From positions 2,361,501 through 2,425,500 of the forward strand of contig NC_064040.1 of the NCBI RefSeq assembly GCF_932526225.1: a stretch of 64,000 nt of DNA. Reading direction: 5' to 3'. Below the pieces are notes generated by a model. The model worked only from the letters and a program-made list of their open reading frames with translations, was not told the DNA's origin and ran no database searches. Position 1 is the stretch's first letter, and every line of letters starts with the position of its first letter. This document shows, one piece after another, positions 48,752 through 59,950 of the stretch. The position numbers and the translations under genes are program-made. This stretch comes from Nematostella vectensis (lineage: Eukaryota > Cnidaria > Anthozoa > Actiniaria > Edwardsiidae).

Positions 48752-49285
48752 CAAAATGCCTTTTCCTTTTTTGCGCACGAAATGAGTTTCCTTGCACTCC
48801 TGTCCAAATTCTCTCTGATATAATATTTTCTAAGATTTAGACGTTTTTGTTTTCTTGTCTTTTTTTTATTTTTAATGTTTCTACTTTTTGCCGTTACAAA
48901 AGTTAATTTTGACCTTTAAACTAGTTACCGTGGCAACAGATTTATGCTCTCTTATGCAATATATTATTCACAATGTGTAGGGTAGCGTGCGCACACGAAA
49001 GGGGGTACTAAGCCCCTGTTTGGCTCCATAGGCGATTTTAATTTTTTTTTTCTTAAAGTTCGATTATGATCAAACCGCCTAGAAAGCCGTAAATTTGCTA
49101 GATACTAAGCAAGATACCTTATCTAAGCACTGGTCTAGTCAGATTGCTGTAAATGATAGTGGAACCATGTAGAAAGTTTCATTAAATATTGTAGGTTTGT
49201 GTCCGCCATTGATTTGCCGTGTCCCTTTGACCTGGTTACCTTGCACCTGTCAAAATGGTGTCAAAATGTCAAACTAACCAGGACG

Positions 49286-49293
49286 TGACGTCA
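49286..49293. promoter_or_regulatory. CRE-like site upstream of the THAP pseudogene
   Basis: TGACGTCA lies inside gtgacgtcac, about 90 bp before the ATG at 49381. Confidence 0.35.
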
Positions 49294-49380
49294 CATACTC
49301 AATACGTTTTTGGAGCACATGGCTAATTTACTTACTCGAAAGAGATAAACATAAGATAACCACTATAACTTTTCGCTTTT

Positions 49381-52300
49381 ATGGCATTTAAAATGACCGG
49401 ATCTCGATGCGTTGTTCAGGATTGTGAAAAACATTATAAAGCAGGGAAAAGCCTTCATTTGAGCCCAAAATCGGGTCCAAAAAAGGCGGAGTGGGATACG
49501 CTTTGTACAACTCCACTCGAAGAATCCGTTGGGTCGTTTTGTTGTGTGCTCGGACCACTTCGAGAGAGAATGCTATCACTTTGGCGAGGGGTCCGGGTTA
49601 AAGCGCTATTTGATAAAGGGATCCGTACCAACAATTTGGAAACCAAATTGAAAACCATTGCTTCACCATCGGACCGGGAATGGCGTCAAAGAGCAAAGGT
49701 GAGTTTCATAAATATCTCTACATGCTATTTTTCCTTTTCACCAATAACTGCCATGGAAATTCCTTTCCCCGGCCTAAGTAATTCCTTAGATACAGTTCTT
49801 TGCATTTAACGGATATTTATCAAATAGTTTACATTCAATTCTTATTACAACTTTCCCTGTACTCATGTTTCACGCATATATTATTGCTAATCCCCAACAT
49901 TTCCTTTCTAAAATTCAAGTAAGTACTTAACTTGTAGGCTAGCTCGCAGTCTTAGAGTGGTTTTCAAAATCCCGTAAAATACTATTTAGTTTATTTACTA
50001 CTAATACACTGCAATGTCTTTGTTCTCTTTTGTTCTGGCTTGACTATAACATTTTCAAATTTTGTTTCACGGGATTTTGAAAACCACTCTATCTTTCTAT
50101 TATTACGTGGTTACTGTTGAAGAAAGCGGAATTTTTCACTACATAATCTGTTTAATATCCCAATAGGCTCCTAAGGCAAATCGATGTTCCCAATGTAAGG
50201 TGCGTCAAAAAGAAAAAAAAAGTCTTCAGAGAAGTGTGAGAAAATTGAAACTTTCACTGCATTCAAACCAGGAGAGATGGGCTAGGTCATTTATGGACAC
50301 TGTCCCAGATCTTGTCAGTTCAGGTTAGTTCAAAACTTCAATTATGAATGGAATGAAATGAGATAAACAAAAATTATAACAAATACTCACAACTCCAATG
50401 TTTTGTTGTTGTTTTTGTTGCAGAGACCCAATATGATATCAATGACATTGAACAGGACAATGATGAAGCAGAGATGGAGGTGGAAAGCTGCGATGAAGAG
50501 GATGGAAGCGAAGACGAGGAAGATGACAGAGGTGACCCAGAGTGGAGACCAGAGCTGATAGAGCAGTACCACAGAGCAGGAGATGATGAGACAGCAGCAA
50601 ATAACCCAAGGTATCGTTTCATATTTATCAAAGCCTTATGATTGTGTAGTTCCAGAAAATTCTGGGGGGGGGGGGGGGGGGGGTACAAACGCCCAGGAAT
50701 ATTCCGGGGGGAGGGGGGTCAAAATGCTTACCCAAAATAGAAATCCAAGAGGGTAGGGGGAGGGGAGGGAGAAGGTAGGTGGGGTCATACCTACCCCCTC
50801 CATGCCAGGGGGGGGGGGGGGGTGGATATTTTCTGGAACTACACATTCTAAGAAAAGTGCTCTTTAATCAAAAGGTTGAATTGTGACTCAAAAGACATCA
50901 GGGAGCAGCCAAAGGGGATAGTCTTCTTGTGCCAGCTGCTGCTGTTGTTTCAAGTGTGCAGGAGGTGCCATTTCCCAAAGCCAGTGCTGGATATATCGCA
51001 GAAAGGGACAATGCTTTCCATTACTGCTGCTTGTCATCAGTGTGAATATGTCTTTTCCTGGGACAGCCAAACATACATCCTTGGCAAATTTCCTACTGGC
51101 AACCTCCTGCTGAGCTTTGCCATTCTTTGTGCCGGGGCATCCGTCAACAAGGTTCTGCTGGTACTCAAGCATATGGGAGTGTTAGTGTACCACTTCCCTA
51201 CCTACTTCTACAATCAGCGACACCTCCTTATCCTTTGCGTCCATAAATTCTGGAAATCTTTCCAGACCAAGGTCATATGTGAGCTGTCTAACAAGGAAGT
51301 TGTTGTAGCAGGGGATGGTCGGCATGACAGCATGGGCCATTCAGCCAAGTACTGCACATACACCATCTTCTGCTGCACAGTTGGATATATCATCCACATT
51401 GTTCTTGTTCAGGTAGTCTATATTATATAACTCATAAAGTTTACAATTTATAAAGTTTATCTATGCTGTGGTTTATTAATCATTATATTTAATTATCGGG
51501 CAAATGAATCCTGGAGCAGTACTGCCATGGAGTTTGAAGGCCACCAGAGAGCTCTGACATTCCTCTTGGGGACTTCTATTATCATCAAGGCATTCGTCTC
51601 TGATCGACATACTAAAAAAGCAAAATGGACGAGAGAGGAGTGTCCTTAAGTTTGCAGAGACTTTGGCAAGCCTGTAATTGACCACTTCTTCGATCTATGG
51701 CATATAGGAAAAAGTGAGATACAAACTTAAACACAGCATGACACATACACAAAAAGGAGAAAAATGACAATACTCAAATAATTGTACACTCATTTAATCT
51801 TTTAGAGATCCAGAAAGTGCTTATAAAGCTGACAAAGGAGAAGGGTTGTGAGGCGATTGGGCGCTGGAGGAAGGCATGTGTAAACCACTTCTACTGGGCA
51901 GTAATGTCTACAACCGCAAAGATGGGGGATATTATTGTGGCTAAGTTCAAAGCATTCCAGTACTGTGTTTTGAATATCCACAATAATATCCCCAACAACT
52001 TGTTTAACAAGTGTGCACATGACAAACTCCACTCAGAGAAGTTATGGCTCACTAAAGGTGACTAGAATTATGGATCTATCAAGTGTTAGAAAAAAATATA
52101 TATGTTTTCCTTGGTTTGTGTCTCTTATTTTCAGGTTCAACAGCATATGAAAAGCTTTGTGAGGCTCTGAATAACACCTTTTTGCTGAGAGAGATAAGGC
52201 AGGCCTCCCCGGTACAGCAAACGAGCTGCCTTGAAGGCTACATTCTGTTGTAAACCAATTTGCACCTAAGATGCTGTCATTCTCCTATCTTGGACTCCTT

Positions 52301-52488
52301 GCCAGGTAAACACATATAAAATTTAAATACTGTGCGAGAGAAAGGAGAATGGGCATTAGAATTAAACATGTTATCTAGGCGGCCGAAACACATTAATCTC
52401 AGGTTTTTCCATTAGATCGACCCTGGCAGCCATACACTTTAACTATAATTTACACCGTGCACCCCAAATTGATGATAGATTATTATAG
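49381..52488 (+). pseudogene. Decayed THAP-domain transposase-like gene
   Basis: The first exon (to 49698) encodes a THAP zinc finger start, CVVQDC and KKAEW. It then slips one base at a ggg (about 49493), so the rest of the finger (RFVVCSDHFERECYHF, GSVPTIWKP) is in another frame; near 49647 the frame slips back. Later exons are 50164-50322 (coiled, basic), 50424-50611 (acidic), about 50901-51415 (CRRCHFPKPVLDI, ITAACHQC, ILGKFPTGNLLLSFAILC, GDGRHDSMGHSAKYCTY), 51503-51713, 51806-52054, 52134-52304 and 52416-52488. The exon at 51503 has an in-frame TAA (about 51647), and the exon at 52134 loses one base in GYHSVVNQF (about 52242). The GDGRHDS and FDLWHIGK motifs look like acidic residues of a DDE-type core. 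THAP plus DDE fits Kolobok- or P-like transposases; the exact superfamily is inference. The C-terminus is cut short. Confidence 0.8.
50644..50834. mobile_element. 191-bp MITE in an intron of the THAP pseudogene
   Basis: The termini GTGTAGTTCCAGAAAAT are inverted at both ends, with a 3-bp ATT duplication at 50641-50643 and 50835-50837. The interior is almost wholly G-rich, including G20 at 50664-50683. Confidence 0.8.
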
Positions 52489-53317
52489 ATTATGCACTTG
52501 AAGTATACATTGAAGATGTAGGAAGGACTCGATGTTAAAAGAAGCTTGAAAATACAGGTCTAAATCTGGTCATAAGCGAACTTTAAAGAAGACCAATCGC
52601 GCTGCCATTTTATGCTCCCGGTCAATGGCACAAGCATCGGCTAATTCAAGCGAGTAACCAAGATATTTTCAAATCAAATTATCATCAATTACATATCAGA
52701 CTTCATTCGTACATTTTTATTTTGAAGTTTCCTTGCAAATAAACCGCTGAATTTTCAATGATTAACAACAACAAAGGAGTGGGTGACTGACATTTTTAAA
52801 GTTAAGGTTAAAGGTTATTAGCATATTGACCGGCCTTAAGTACCCCCCCCCAAAAAAAAAAAAAAAAAAAACATATTATATCAAGAAAATTTAGCCAAAA
52901 ATTGTCGTTATTCCCAGTCAGTTCCATATAAGGAGACTAATATAATCCTTATTTGGAAAACCTGCACGATTCTTGCCATTGTTAGGGCTGCCTTACCGCA
53001 GGTGCTTCGTAAACTTTGTGAATTGTATTCAGAAGAGAAAAACAGTGACTGTGACCATCTTTAGTCAATGGGAAAAGCCTTTGAAAAGAAACTAAAATTC
53101 CTCTGTACCAGATCCCTACGACAATGTTTTCTTCATATGCAAAAATAAAGAGGGGGGGGGGGCTAAACGGTCATAACACCGCATAGAGCTCAACGACGCG
53201 GTTAACTCAATGTCTGCATATTTTGATTGAGTGCAAGCACTTGGAATCAGATAAAAAATATGCCCCGGAGATTCTGAATTATAAAAAAAAAAATCATAGC
53301 GATTAATGATCCTTCTT
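52489..53317. other. Intergenic, no gene seen
   Basis: AT-rich sequence with a C-run and A-run near 52845-52870 and a G-run near 53150. The motif ggccttaagtaccccccccc near 52840 resembles, inverted, gggggtactaagcccc near 49003. They could be the worn ends of the THAP element, but similarity fades after about 15 bp. Confidence 0.35.
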
Positions 53318-54230
53318 ACTTACTTAGGCCTCGTCATCCCTGGTGGGACATAAGGCCAGTATAGTTCGCCTCAATTCTTGGCGGTTGCGGTAGTACTGTG
53401 CCTGTCCCCAACTGAGGCCAAGATCTTTTAATTCAGAGGCGATGGTTCTTCGCCAGGTAGTCTTTGGCTTTCCGGGTTTCCGCCTTTCTGCTGGTGTCTA
53501 ATGCAGGGCAATCTTTGGTATCCGCTGTTGGTCCATGAGGAGGACATGACCAAGCCATTTCAAGCGCCGATATCTGATCTGATTGACCACGCTGCTACTG
53601 GTCTTTTTTTAAAGCTCCCCATTTAATATGACATTTGGCCAGAATATACCGCAGATTCATCTTAGACAACGGTTATAGAACACGTTCAGCTTCTTAATTC
53701 GGTCGTAATCACTCTCCAGCACTCTGATACATACAGGAGGACTGACTTCACATTGCTGTTGTAAATCCGTATTTTGGTTTTCAGGCTGTATTGCTTTGAC
53801 CTTCAGATGTTACGAAGTGCAGCAAAAGCGCCTTGAGTTTTGCCCAGACGTGCGGTGATGTATTTTTCAGCGGCATTGTCCGAGCTAACTATACTACCAA
53901 GGTAGGTGAAATCTTCAACTCTTTTGAGTGGTCTGGAATCGACGGTGATCGGAGGCGCAGTCGGTGTGCTATTTTTGAACATGATCTGTGTCTTTAAGGC
54001 CGCTCTTTTTTGCAAAGCTGGTTAGCCTCTCTGTCTTGGTTTGCAGATGCTGAGGGCTGAATGAGAGAACAGCTAGATCATCTGCAAATCCAGGTCTTCT
54101 AACTGGGACAACAGCGTCCATCTTAAGCCTCTTGGTTTATCCGATGTTGTATTGCGCATGATTCAGTCAATAGAAAGGGGGAAGAGCATAGGCGAGATGA
54201 TGCAGACTTGGTCTCACACCAGATTGCACA
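53318..54230 (-). mobile_element. Non-LTR retrotransposon remnant (3' end of reverse transcriptase ORF)
   Basis: Minus-strand translation at 54015-53803 gives PPITVDSRPLKRVEDFTYLG and ARLGKTQGAFAALRNI. Downstream in broken frames come KTKIRIYNSNVKSVLLY, WLGHVLLMDQQRIPKIALH, KPGKPKTTWRRTIASELKDL and CPTRDDEA. This is the distal part of a reverse transcriptase ORF of the kind found in invertebrate LINEs that end in short repeats; here a taagtaagtaag tail follows at about 53315. Stops and frameshifts show it is dead. The catalytic YADD region lies upstream and is not recognisable. Confidence 0.85.
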
Positions 54231-54596
54231 GGGAAGATTAATGATCATATGAATATCTAATGTTCCATCAACTAAGAGACCCACCTAGAAAAATACAAAA
54301 AGGGTATCAGAATTCAAAGAATAATCATTCTATTATCGATATCCTACAAGAAAAGCTGCTGTAGACTCGTTAAATTTATTCCAAACTAGATAAAGCTACG
54401 GGAAATGATGTATTCGGTTTTTTATTCGGCTAAGCGCAGCAAAATATAATGTAATCAAGACATGGTCGTTCCTGAAGAAAGACAAACATTTGCCGTTTCT
54501 GTTTTTTTTTTGTCTGTTTTTTTTTTACATTTTATTGCCCAAATCAGGAATAAATGGGTTAAACAATAAGAGAGAGAAAAAGAATTGAAAAAAGGA

Positions 54597-55060
54597 CCCT
54601 ATCGACATGGCAGCACCGATATTTACAAGCACCGATATTTCCTGCGAATGCTTTGTAATGCTCTTGCAAGGTACACTCCTTTTTAAAAGAACGTCTAATT
54701 TTCAGTTGAGGCTGGGCCGTTCTTATTTTTCGGGCATTTCAAGGCTGAATATGTTCTTAACGATGTTCTTAAATTTTAGTGCATATTAGAATATTTAATA
54801 CCTAATGAATTATTAGGAAGAGAGTTACACTAATGATCAGTAGCAATAATAAGGTTATTACTATGAGCACAATTTGATTCTGCCTACGGTTCTGCATTTT
54901 GGAACGCATCAGGACCAAAAAAAGATTTTTTTTTCTGATATCTGAGCCTCGGGACGTTCTTAGCATGTTCTTAAAATTTGGTGAAATTTCAGGCTCGACA
55001 TTCTTATAATAAGAATTTTATTAAAAAAAGAGTGTATACCACCCGCGCATTCACGTTGGC
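54597..55060. repeat. Dispersed relative of the 3.33-kb satellite, split by a MITE
   Basis: The segment agcaccgatatttcctgcga to ctcttgcaaggta matches the satellite unit at 264-308, and acccgcgcatt after 55040 matches the unit at 315-325. Between them lies a TA-flanked MITE absent from the satellite. Confidence 0.8.
54674..55034. mobile_element. Mariner-type MITE, 361 bp
   Basis: The ends are CACTCCTTTTTAAAAGAA and, reverse complemented, CACTCTTTTTTTAAT, flanked by TA on both sides (54672-54673, 55035-55036). The interior repeats the words ttcttaa and gttcttaa. TA duplication is typical of Tc1/mariner. Confidence 0.78.
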
Positions 55061-57224
55061 CTTCGCCCTGAACATTGTTTGAATCTGGATTCTTCAAAAC
55101 ACCAAAGACGCTTTAATACGGTCAAAGAACACACAGAATGTAAACATAAACACAATACATTGTTACTTTCAGCAAGTTATCTTTTTATTTTCACTTACAT
55201 TGTTTCTGCAATAGGCCCAAATATAGAGCTTGGGCTACCTGTGCTTTCGTTGGCAAACAAACTCTAGCACGTGAGAAAGGATAGGCATTTAACTTGGTTT
55301 AGTGAAACGTGAGTTAATTCGATCGACATCCGCACACTGTGTGCCTTTGGCCTAGCGAGGCAGTGAGCAAAGAACAAGCGTCAAATTTTGCTCACCTCAT
55401 CCAACTTGGGCCGTTGGATGGTGTTTGAGCGCGAAAACGAGACTCTCTTGACAAAACGCAAGGCTTGTGCTCAAAGGGCGGCAAAACGGCCGAACTCACA
55501 TGGCGAGGAAAATTCTCTCAAGAAAATGTTCAGAAACCATACCACTTAAGAAACCCTGTCACTGAAATAAAATTAACTTCATTTTAAAGTCTCGAAAGCA
55601 TTTATTTTGGAATGTTTTTATTTTTAATATACCTGCCTGCACAATAACTTTTTCCATCAAAAGTAATAAATATGAATGAAAAAAGGAGGATATTTTTTCT
55701 AATAGCTTCGCCGGTTACGTACAAATACACAATAACTACTTGTTGTAAACAACTTATGTTTGACTGGTTGTGTGAATTTCTCAAATACAACCGCAACGTC
55801 ATTTATACTTTACATAACATGTGCAAAAATCGATAGTTTTTCGCGATGTTCATTATGAAAGAATTGTTCATCAAAAACACCTAATGAATTTGAATACGAA
55901 ACACCACTCTCAGAAATCATTACTATATTTTTTTGTTCAAATAAAAAGAACTGTTTTGGAGGCGGGAGAGTTGGTGCGCCTTTCTAATTGATTCTAATGA
56001 CTACTAGAGTTCTTGAAAGCAGTCGGTTTTGAGATTCGGCTAAACGTCCTTGACTCTTAGGATTCCCGGTCAAATAAAAAAAATGAAATGATTATTTACT
56101 CAAAGAATACGGAGAATAATTAAGCTTTTAGAACAGGTGAAGTTTTCAGCGCGTTACAAGTAAACAGAAGAAACTTGCCAACTGCCTACAAAATGATATT
56201 ACTATTTATGTTTTATTTGCACCATAGTCAACAATAAACAAAAAGCTATAAGAACTATTGGATTTTCATAATGTGCGATTGAGTAAAGCGTACCGAAAAA
56301 ATGCATGACATTAGGCTGTATCATAATGAATTTTTCCAATTTCTGATCTAGAAAATGCTAAGTACATGCCAAGTTTGTTTGGCTTTCGCAACGCAGTATT
56401 TTATTCTCTTGATAAAATTTCGCGCATTAGATAAAATGAGCGCACGGGCGGCGAATGAGGTGGCAAGGACCACCTTAAAATCAAAGTAATGGCGAAATCT
56501 CTTTTCGTCTATTTTATTTCTAGATAAGATAAAAACAATTATGTTCGTTAAAGATATTGTTTTAAAACAGCGACGTGGACGGAAGTTATAGGAAGCGTTA
56601 TTTAGAAGAACTTCCATCAAAGATCGCTAAATGTAAGAGCCCCCCGATAGCGTTAAATGGGTCTTGTGAAATGACAAAACAGCAGATAATAATTACACTT
56701 TTTCTCTTAGCTAGCAGGATTTACTTGTTTAAGGGGAAAAAAGGAGCTTTTATTTAGAACTGCATTTCTAAGCTGACGTATGGACGTGTCATCATTTAAG
56801 GAGCGTTCACGAGAAAGTGTGAAAACGAAATGAAGATTCCTTTTAGCAGGTGCTTTACACATCGCCGAAGGCAGTCATTCGGCAGTGACCAACCACCACG
56901 CAGTAAGTAAAAGCAATTTTGGAAATACGTAAACATCTAGCAAGTTTTTCTTCGATAGGAAAACAAGACAAGCAAGAGCTTTTAGACTTTCTGAACCTTT
57001 AAGAGCTTCTAAACATTGCTGCCTGCGGTCAACGATCAGGTTACACTGAGAGTTATCGAAGAGGTGACTACTGGAGATTTGAATGTTCCTTTAACGTGAG
57101 ACATTTAACTACAATCAGTAGTGAAATGGGCTATTAGGTAAGACTGAGGGATGAAGAGCTCGTCTACGGAAGGAATGCCTATTTGACGGGATCCTTGGTT
57201 GTTAAATCTTTTATTACTTTGGAA
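55061..57224. other. Intergenic region upstream of the GPCR gene
   Basis: No gene or clear repeat was found in these 2.1 kb. Short frames are AT-rich and mostly lack ATG starts. The 5' UTR and promoter of the GPCR must lie in the right-hand part, but no TATA box stands out. Confidence 0.45.
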
Positions 57225-58895
57225 ATGCGATTTGGCGGACCGCCGGAGTGCGGCAACATCAGTGGGATGCCGGTCCTGTCTTTCAGTTCAACAGGCATCT
57301 CCTTACTTCTAACATGCATCTCAGCTCCTACCAATGTCTGCATATGTCTGGCGATCTACAAGGACCCCTACAAAAACCTCAAGACTGCGTTTAATTTGCT
57401 TATAGTTAACATAACGCTGGCTGATTTGCTTCAAGGCTTAATAGTCATGCCCCTTTCGGTGGCGTTTCACGCCCTGGAGGGTAGCAATACAATGTCAATT
57501 CCGCTGATAAGATCACTTCACGTTTTCACGTTTTTATCGTGTACGGCTTCTGTCCTGAGCATCGCAGCTTTGGCAATTGACAGATGTTTTAGTATAACGA
57601 ATCCGTTGCAATACAGAGCTAAATTAACGTATCGACGATCCCTAAAAGTATCCTTAATGGTGTGGCTTTTCTCGATCGCGCTCACTTTTCTTTACTTCCA
57701 GGTTGATTTTATCGCTTACACATTTGTCTACGTGAACAGTGTTCTACTGTTAACTCTAGCGGTTTTGTTCTTGGTTCAGATACAAGTGTGGAGCAGCCTT
57801 CGGCGCCATCGAAAGAAACTAAAATTGATGACTTTGCCAAGCTATACTAATGGAGTGAACATTTGCGTCCGAAACGAAGATAAACTGCTACAAAAACGAG
57901 ATACAAAAGTGACAAAAACCTTCCTCACATTGCTTGCATTTTTTCTTATCTTAAATGCGCCGGCGTTTATATTTGCATATCTGCTAAATTTCTGTGACAA
58001 CTGCAGCTGCAACACTATCCACATTTTTAGAGATATCCATTTCCTATCGCTTTTATTTCCAAGTTCAATTAACCCATTTCTTTTCGGTTGGCGGCTCCCA
58101 AACTTTAAAAGAGCACTGCAAAAGGTTGTGCTGCGTCGCTCTTCAGTGCAAGAAGAGTCACCTAAAGATCTTTCAAGTGTGGGGTTTTTAACGTCTTTAC
58201 TCATGAAGGAAAACTACGTCAGGCACGAAAGCGTTATATTTGGCACCTTCCCATACGTTGGACATGGAATTTGTAATTTTGCATCGTCAGTAACCGACGA
58301 TGAGTATGTTGGTGCGGAAAGTGAAGCTAGTCCAGACAGAAATGAAATAAAAAGCAAGATTACCAATGGTGATCACCATAACGACAGTGGCAGCGACACT
58401 GAAAATAAAGGCGCAGTGAGAAGTAACACTGATGGTAACAAAAGCAGAAGATATAGCAACGGTAAAATAAGAAATAACAATTCCAACAGAGGTAGAAACA
58501 GATACATAGATAGCAAAAGATGTAGAAAAAGTTGCAGCTGTTACTGCAGTGCCAATGATAAGGGAAAAGTTGACAACTGTGGTCTCGACAGAACAAATGG
58601 GAAAAATATAAACGGTAATAGCAATAATCAGAACAACAGTATCGGAAGCCCAGAAAATGCTAACAACGAGGATGCTAACAGATGCACGCACAACCAGAAC
58701 AATCCCAAGAGCAAAGATAACGCAATAAGAAGAAGTAACCGTGATATTTCAAATCTGTTGTCGCTTTCTATTGCGCAACTAGCGCAACAGAACCAGCCAT
58801 TCAGCGCCGAGCAAAACCAACCAATCAACAGCCAAGAAGCACCATTGACGTCATCAAGCATAACAATGTATTACAGCATGACAACAGTATTGTAA
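57225..58895 (+). CDS. Rhodopsin-family (class A) G protein-coupled receptor, 556 aa, intronless
   Basis: I chose the ATG at 57225; the frame is open 14 codons further upstream but without an ATG. Seven hydrophobic segments lie at about residues 17-45, 57-80, 94-118, 138-160, 165-189, 230-255 and 269-290. Class A signatures are NITLADLLQG in TM2 (Asp67), DRCFSITNPLQYR after TM3 (DRC at 119-121 in place of DRY) and INPFLF in TM7 (NPxxF). Extracellular loop 2 is very short. The usual TM3/ECL2 cysteine pair and the TM5 proline are not seen, as in the melanocortin/cannabinoid/adenosine cluster; that kinship is inference and the ligand is unknown. The tail (300-556) is long, Asn- and Ser-rich, with a Cys cluster (KSCSCYC), and ends TTVL, a class I PDZ-binding motif. 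Confidence 0.93.
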   Translation: MRFGGPPECGNISGMPVLSFSSTGISLLLTCISAPTNVCICLAIYKDPYKNLKTAFNLLIVNITLADLLQGLIVMPLSVAFHALEGSNTMSIPLIRSLHVFTFLSCTASVLSIAALAIDRCFSITNPLQYRAKLTYRRSLKVSLMVWLFSIALTFLYFQVDFIAYTFVYVNSVLLLTLAVLFLVQIQVWSSLRRHRKKLKLMTLPSYTNGVNICVRNEDKLLQKRDTKVTKTFLTLLAFFLILNAPAFIFAYLLNFCDNCSCNTIHIFRDIHFLSLLFPSSINPFLFGWRLPNFKRALQKVVLRRSSVQEESPKDLSSVGFLTSLLMKENYVRHESVIFGTFPYVGHGICNFASSVTDDEYVGAESEASPDRNEIKSKITNGDHHNDSGSDTENKGAVRSNTDGNKSRRYSNGKIRNNNSNRGRNRYIDSKRCRKSCSCYCSANDKGKVDNCGLDRTNGKNINGNSNNQNNSIGSPENANNEDANRCTHNQNNPKSKDNAIRRSNRDISNLLSLSIAQLAQQNQPFSAEQNQPINSQEAPLTSSSITMYYSMTTVL

Positions 58896-59330
58896 AATCT
58901 TTCTTAATTGTCTTTCTTATTTAATTAGTGCAACTTCGCCCATAACTGGAACTGAGTTGAGACCCTGAGTTGGGCCGTTTCACGAATTTGCGTGGCATCC
59001 TTGCGCAAGAATGCCACAATCTAATGTTGACATAAACTGACTTGTGTTGCTTATACAAGGCTTACACTTGTTTTAGCCAGAATAGTGCACCTGTCAAAAT
59101 ATAAGTATTGAGATTTTAAAGAATTTGTGAAGCTTCCCTTCACGTCTGTTTCGAAAAAGTTAATGTTGACCCCCCTCCCCATATCTTGGGGAAAAGGGAA
59201 GAAAAAGGGAAAGGAAGCTGGGCCGGCTTTATCCATTCTTGTTCCTAGAGCTCTGGGAACGAGAATGGGCTATATCAATATCTTATGCTCTTTTGGCTTT
59301 AACACGAAACCGCGCTATAAAAGAACTTTA
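58896..59330. other. Intergenic with a 36-bp palindrome
   Basis: At 59233-59268 a palindrome centred on agagctct (ccattcttgttcct to gggaacgagaatgg) pairs throughout, with two G-T mispairs. No gene was found. Confidence 0.6.
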
Positions 59331-59580
59331 GAAGCACACTAGCATACACACATTGGCACCAGTCGGACCGCTAGCACAGTCTATTAACAGTGCAGTTCGG
59401 CAACCATGGACAGCTGTTTCGTCCTTATTAGGACTCGACAGCATGGCATAGCCAGTTTGCCTCAGTTAAACTTCATCGGCAAAAAAACTGCAGGGCGACT
59501 TCGACTCGAAAGAAGTGCTTTAAACCACAGCTTAGATCCATGTGGGATCTAGAGCTGCGACCGGGCTAGCGTGATGCCAA
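59331..59580. repeat. Dispersed repeat, copy A
   Basis: It shares agaagcacactagcatacac through gcatggcatagcc and ttgcctcagttaaacttcat with copy B (59669-59950). Confidence 0.85.
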
Positions 59581-59668
59581 TTGTGCGGATCACGCATGCG
59601 ACCTTTGCTAGCCTAAAACTCCGTCGGATAGCCAAATCACTGCGAGTATGTAAACATAAATGTGGACT

Positions 59669-59950
59669 TTAGAAGCACACTAGCATACACACATTTGCAC
59701 CAGTCGGGCCAAGACGGGACGCTAGCACAGTCTATTACCCGTGCAATTCGGCAACCATGGACAGCTGTTTCGTCCTTATTAGGGCTCGTCAGCATGGCAT
59801 AGCCGGTTTGCCTCAGTTAAACTTCATCGGCACCCGGTCGCAGCTCTAGATCCCACATGGATCTAAGCTGTGGTTTAAAGCACTTCGTTCGAGTCGAAGT
59901 CGCCCTGCAGTTTTTTTTGCCGATGAAGTTTAACTGAGGCAAACCGGCTA
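59669..59950. repeat. Dispersed repeat, copy B, with inverted distal half
   Basis: The first 160 bp are a direct copy of 59331-59490. From about 59832 the sequence is the reverse complement of copy A's distal half. As a result 59800-59831 and 59919-59950 form perfect 32-bp inverted arms around an 87-bp loop. Confidence 0.88.

Larger units (their letters stand above)
48609..49380. other. Divergent promoter region
   Basis: This separates the CoA-transferase start (minus) from the THAP pseudogene start (plus). It contains three TGACGTCA motifs (separate entries). Otherwise it is AT-rich with no gene. Confidence 0.5.

Noticed and set aside
48999..52855. Matched ends (gggggtact-aag) that would frame the THAP gene as one transposon
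   Set aside because: Similarity covers only about 15 bp beside homopolymer runs and there is no target duplication.
53803..54015. 70-codon frame as a host gene
   Set aside because: It is the reverse transcriptase tail of a dead LINE.
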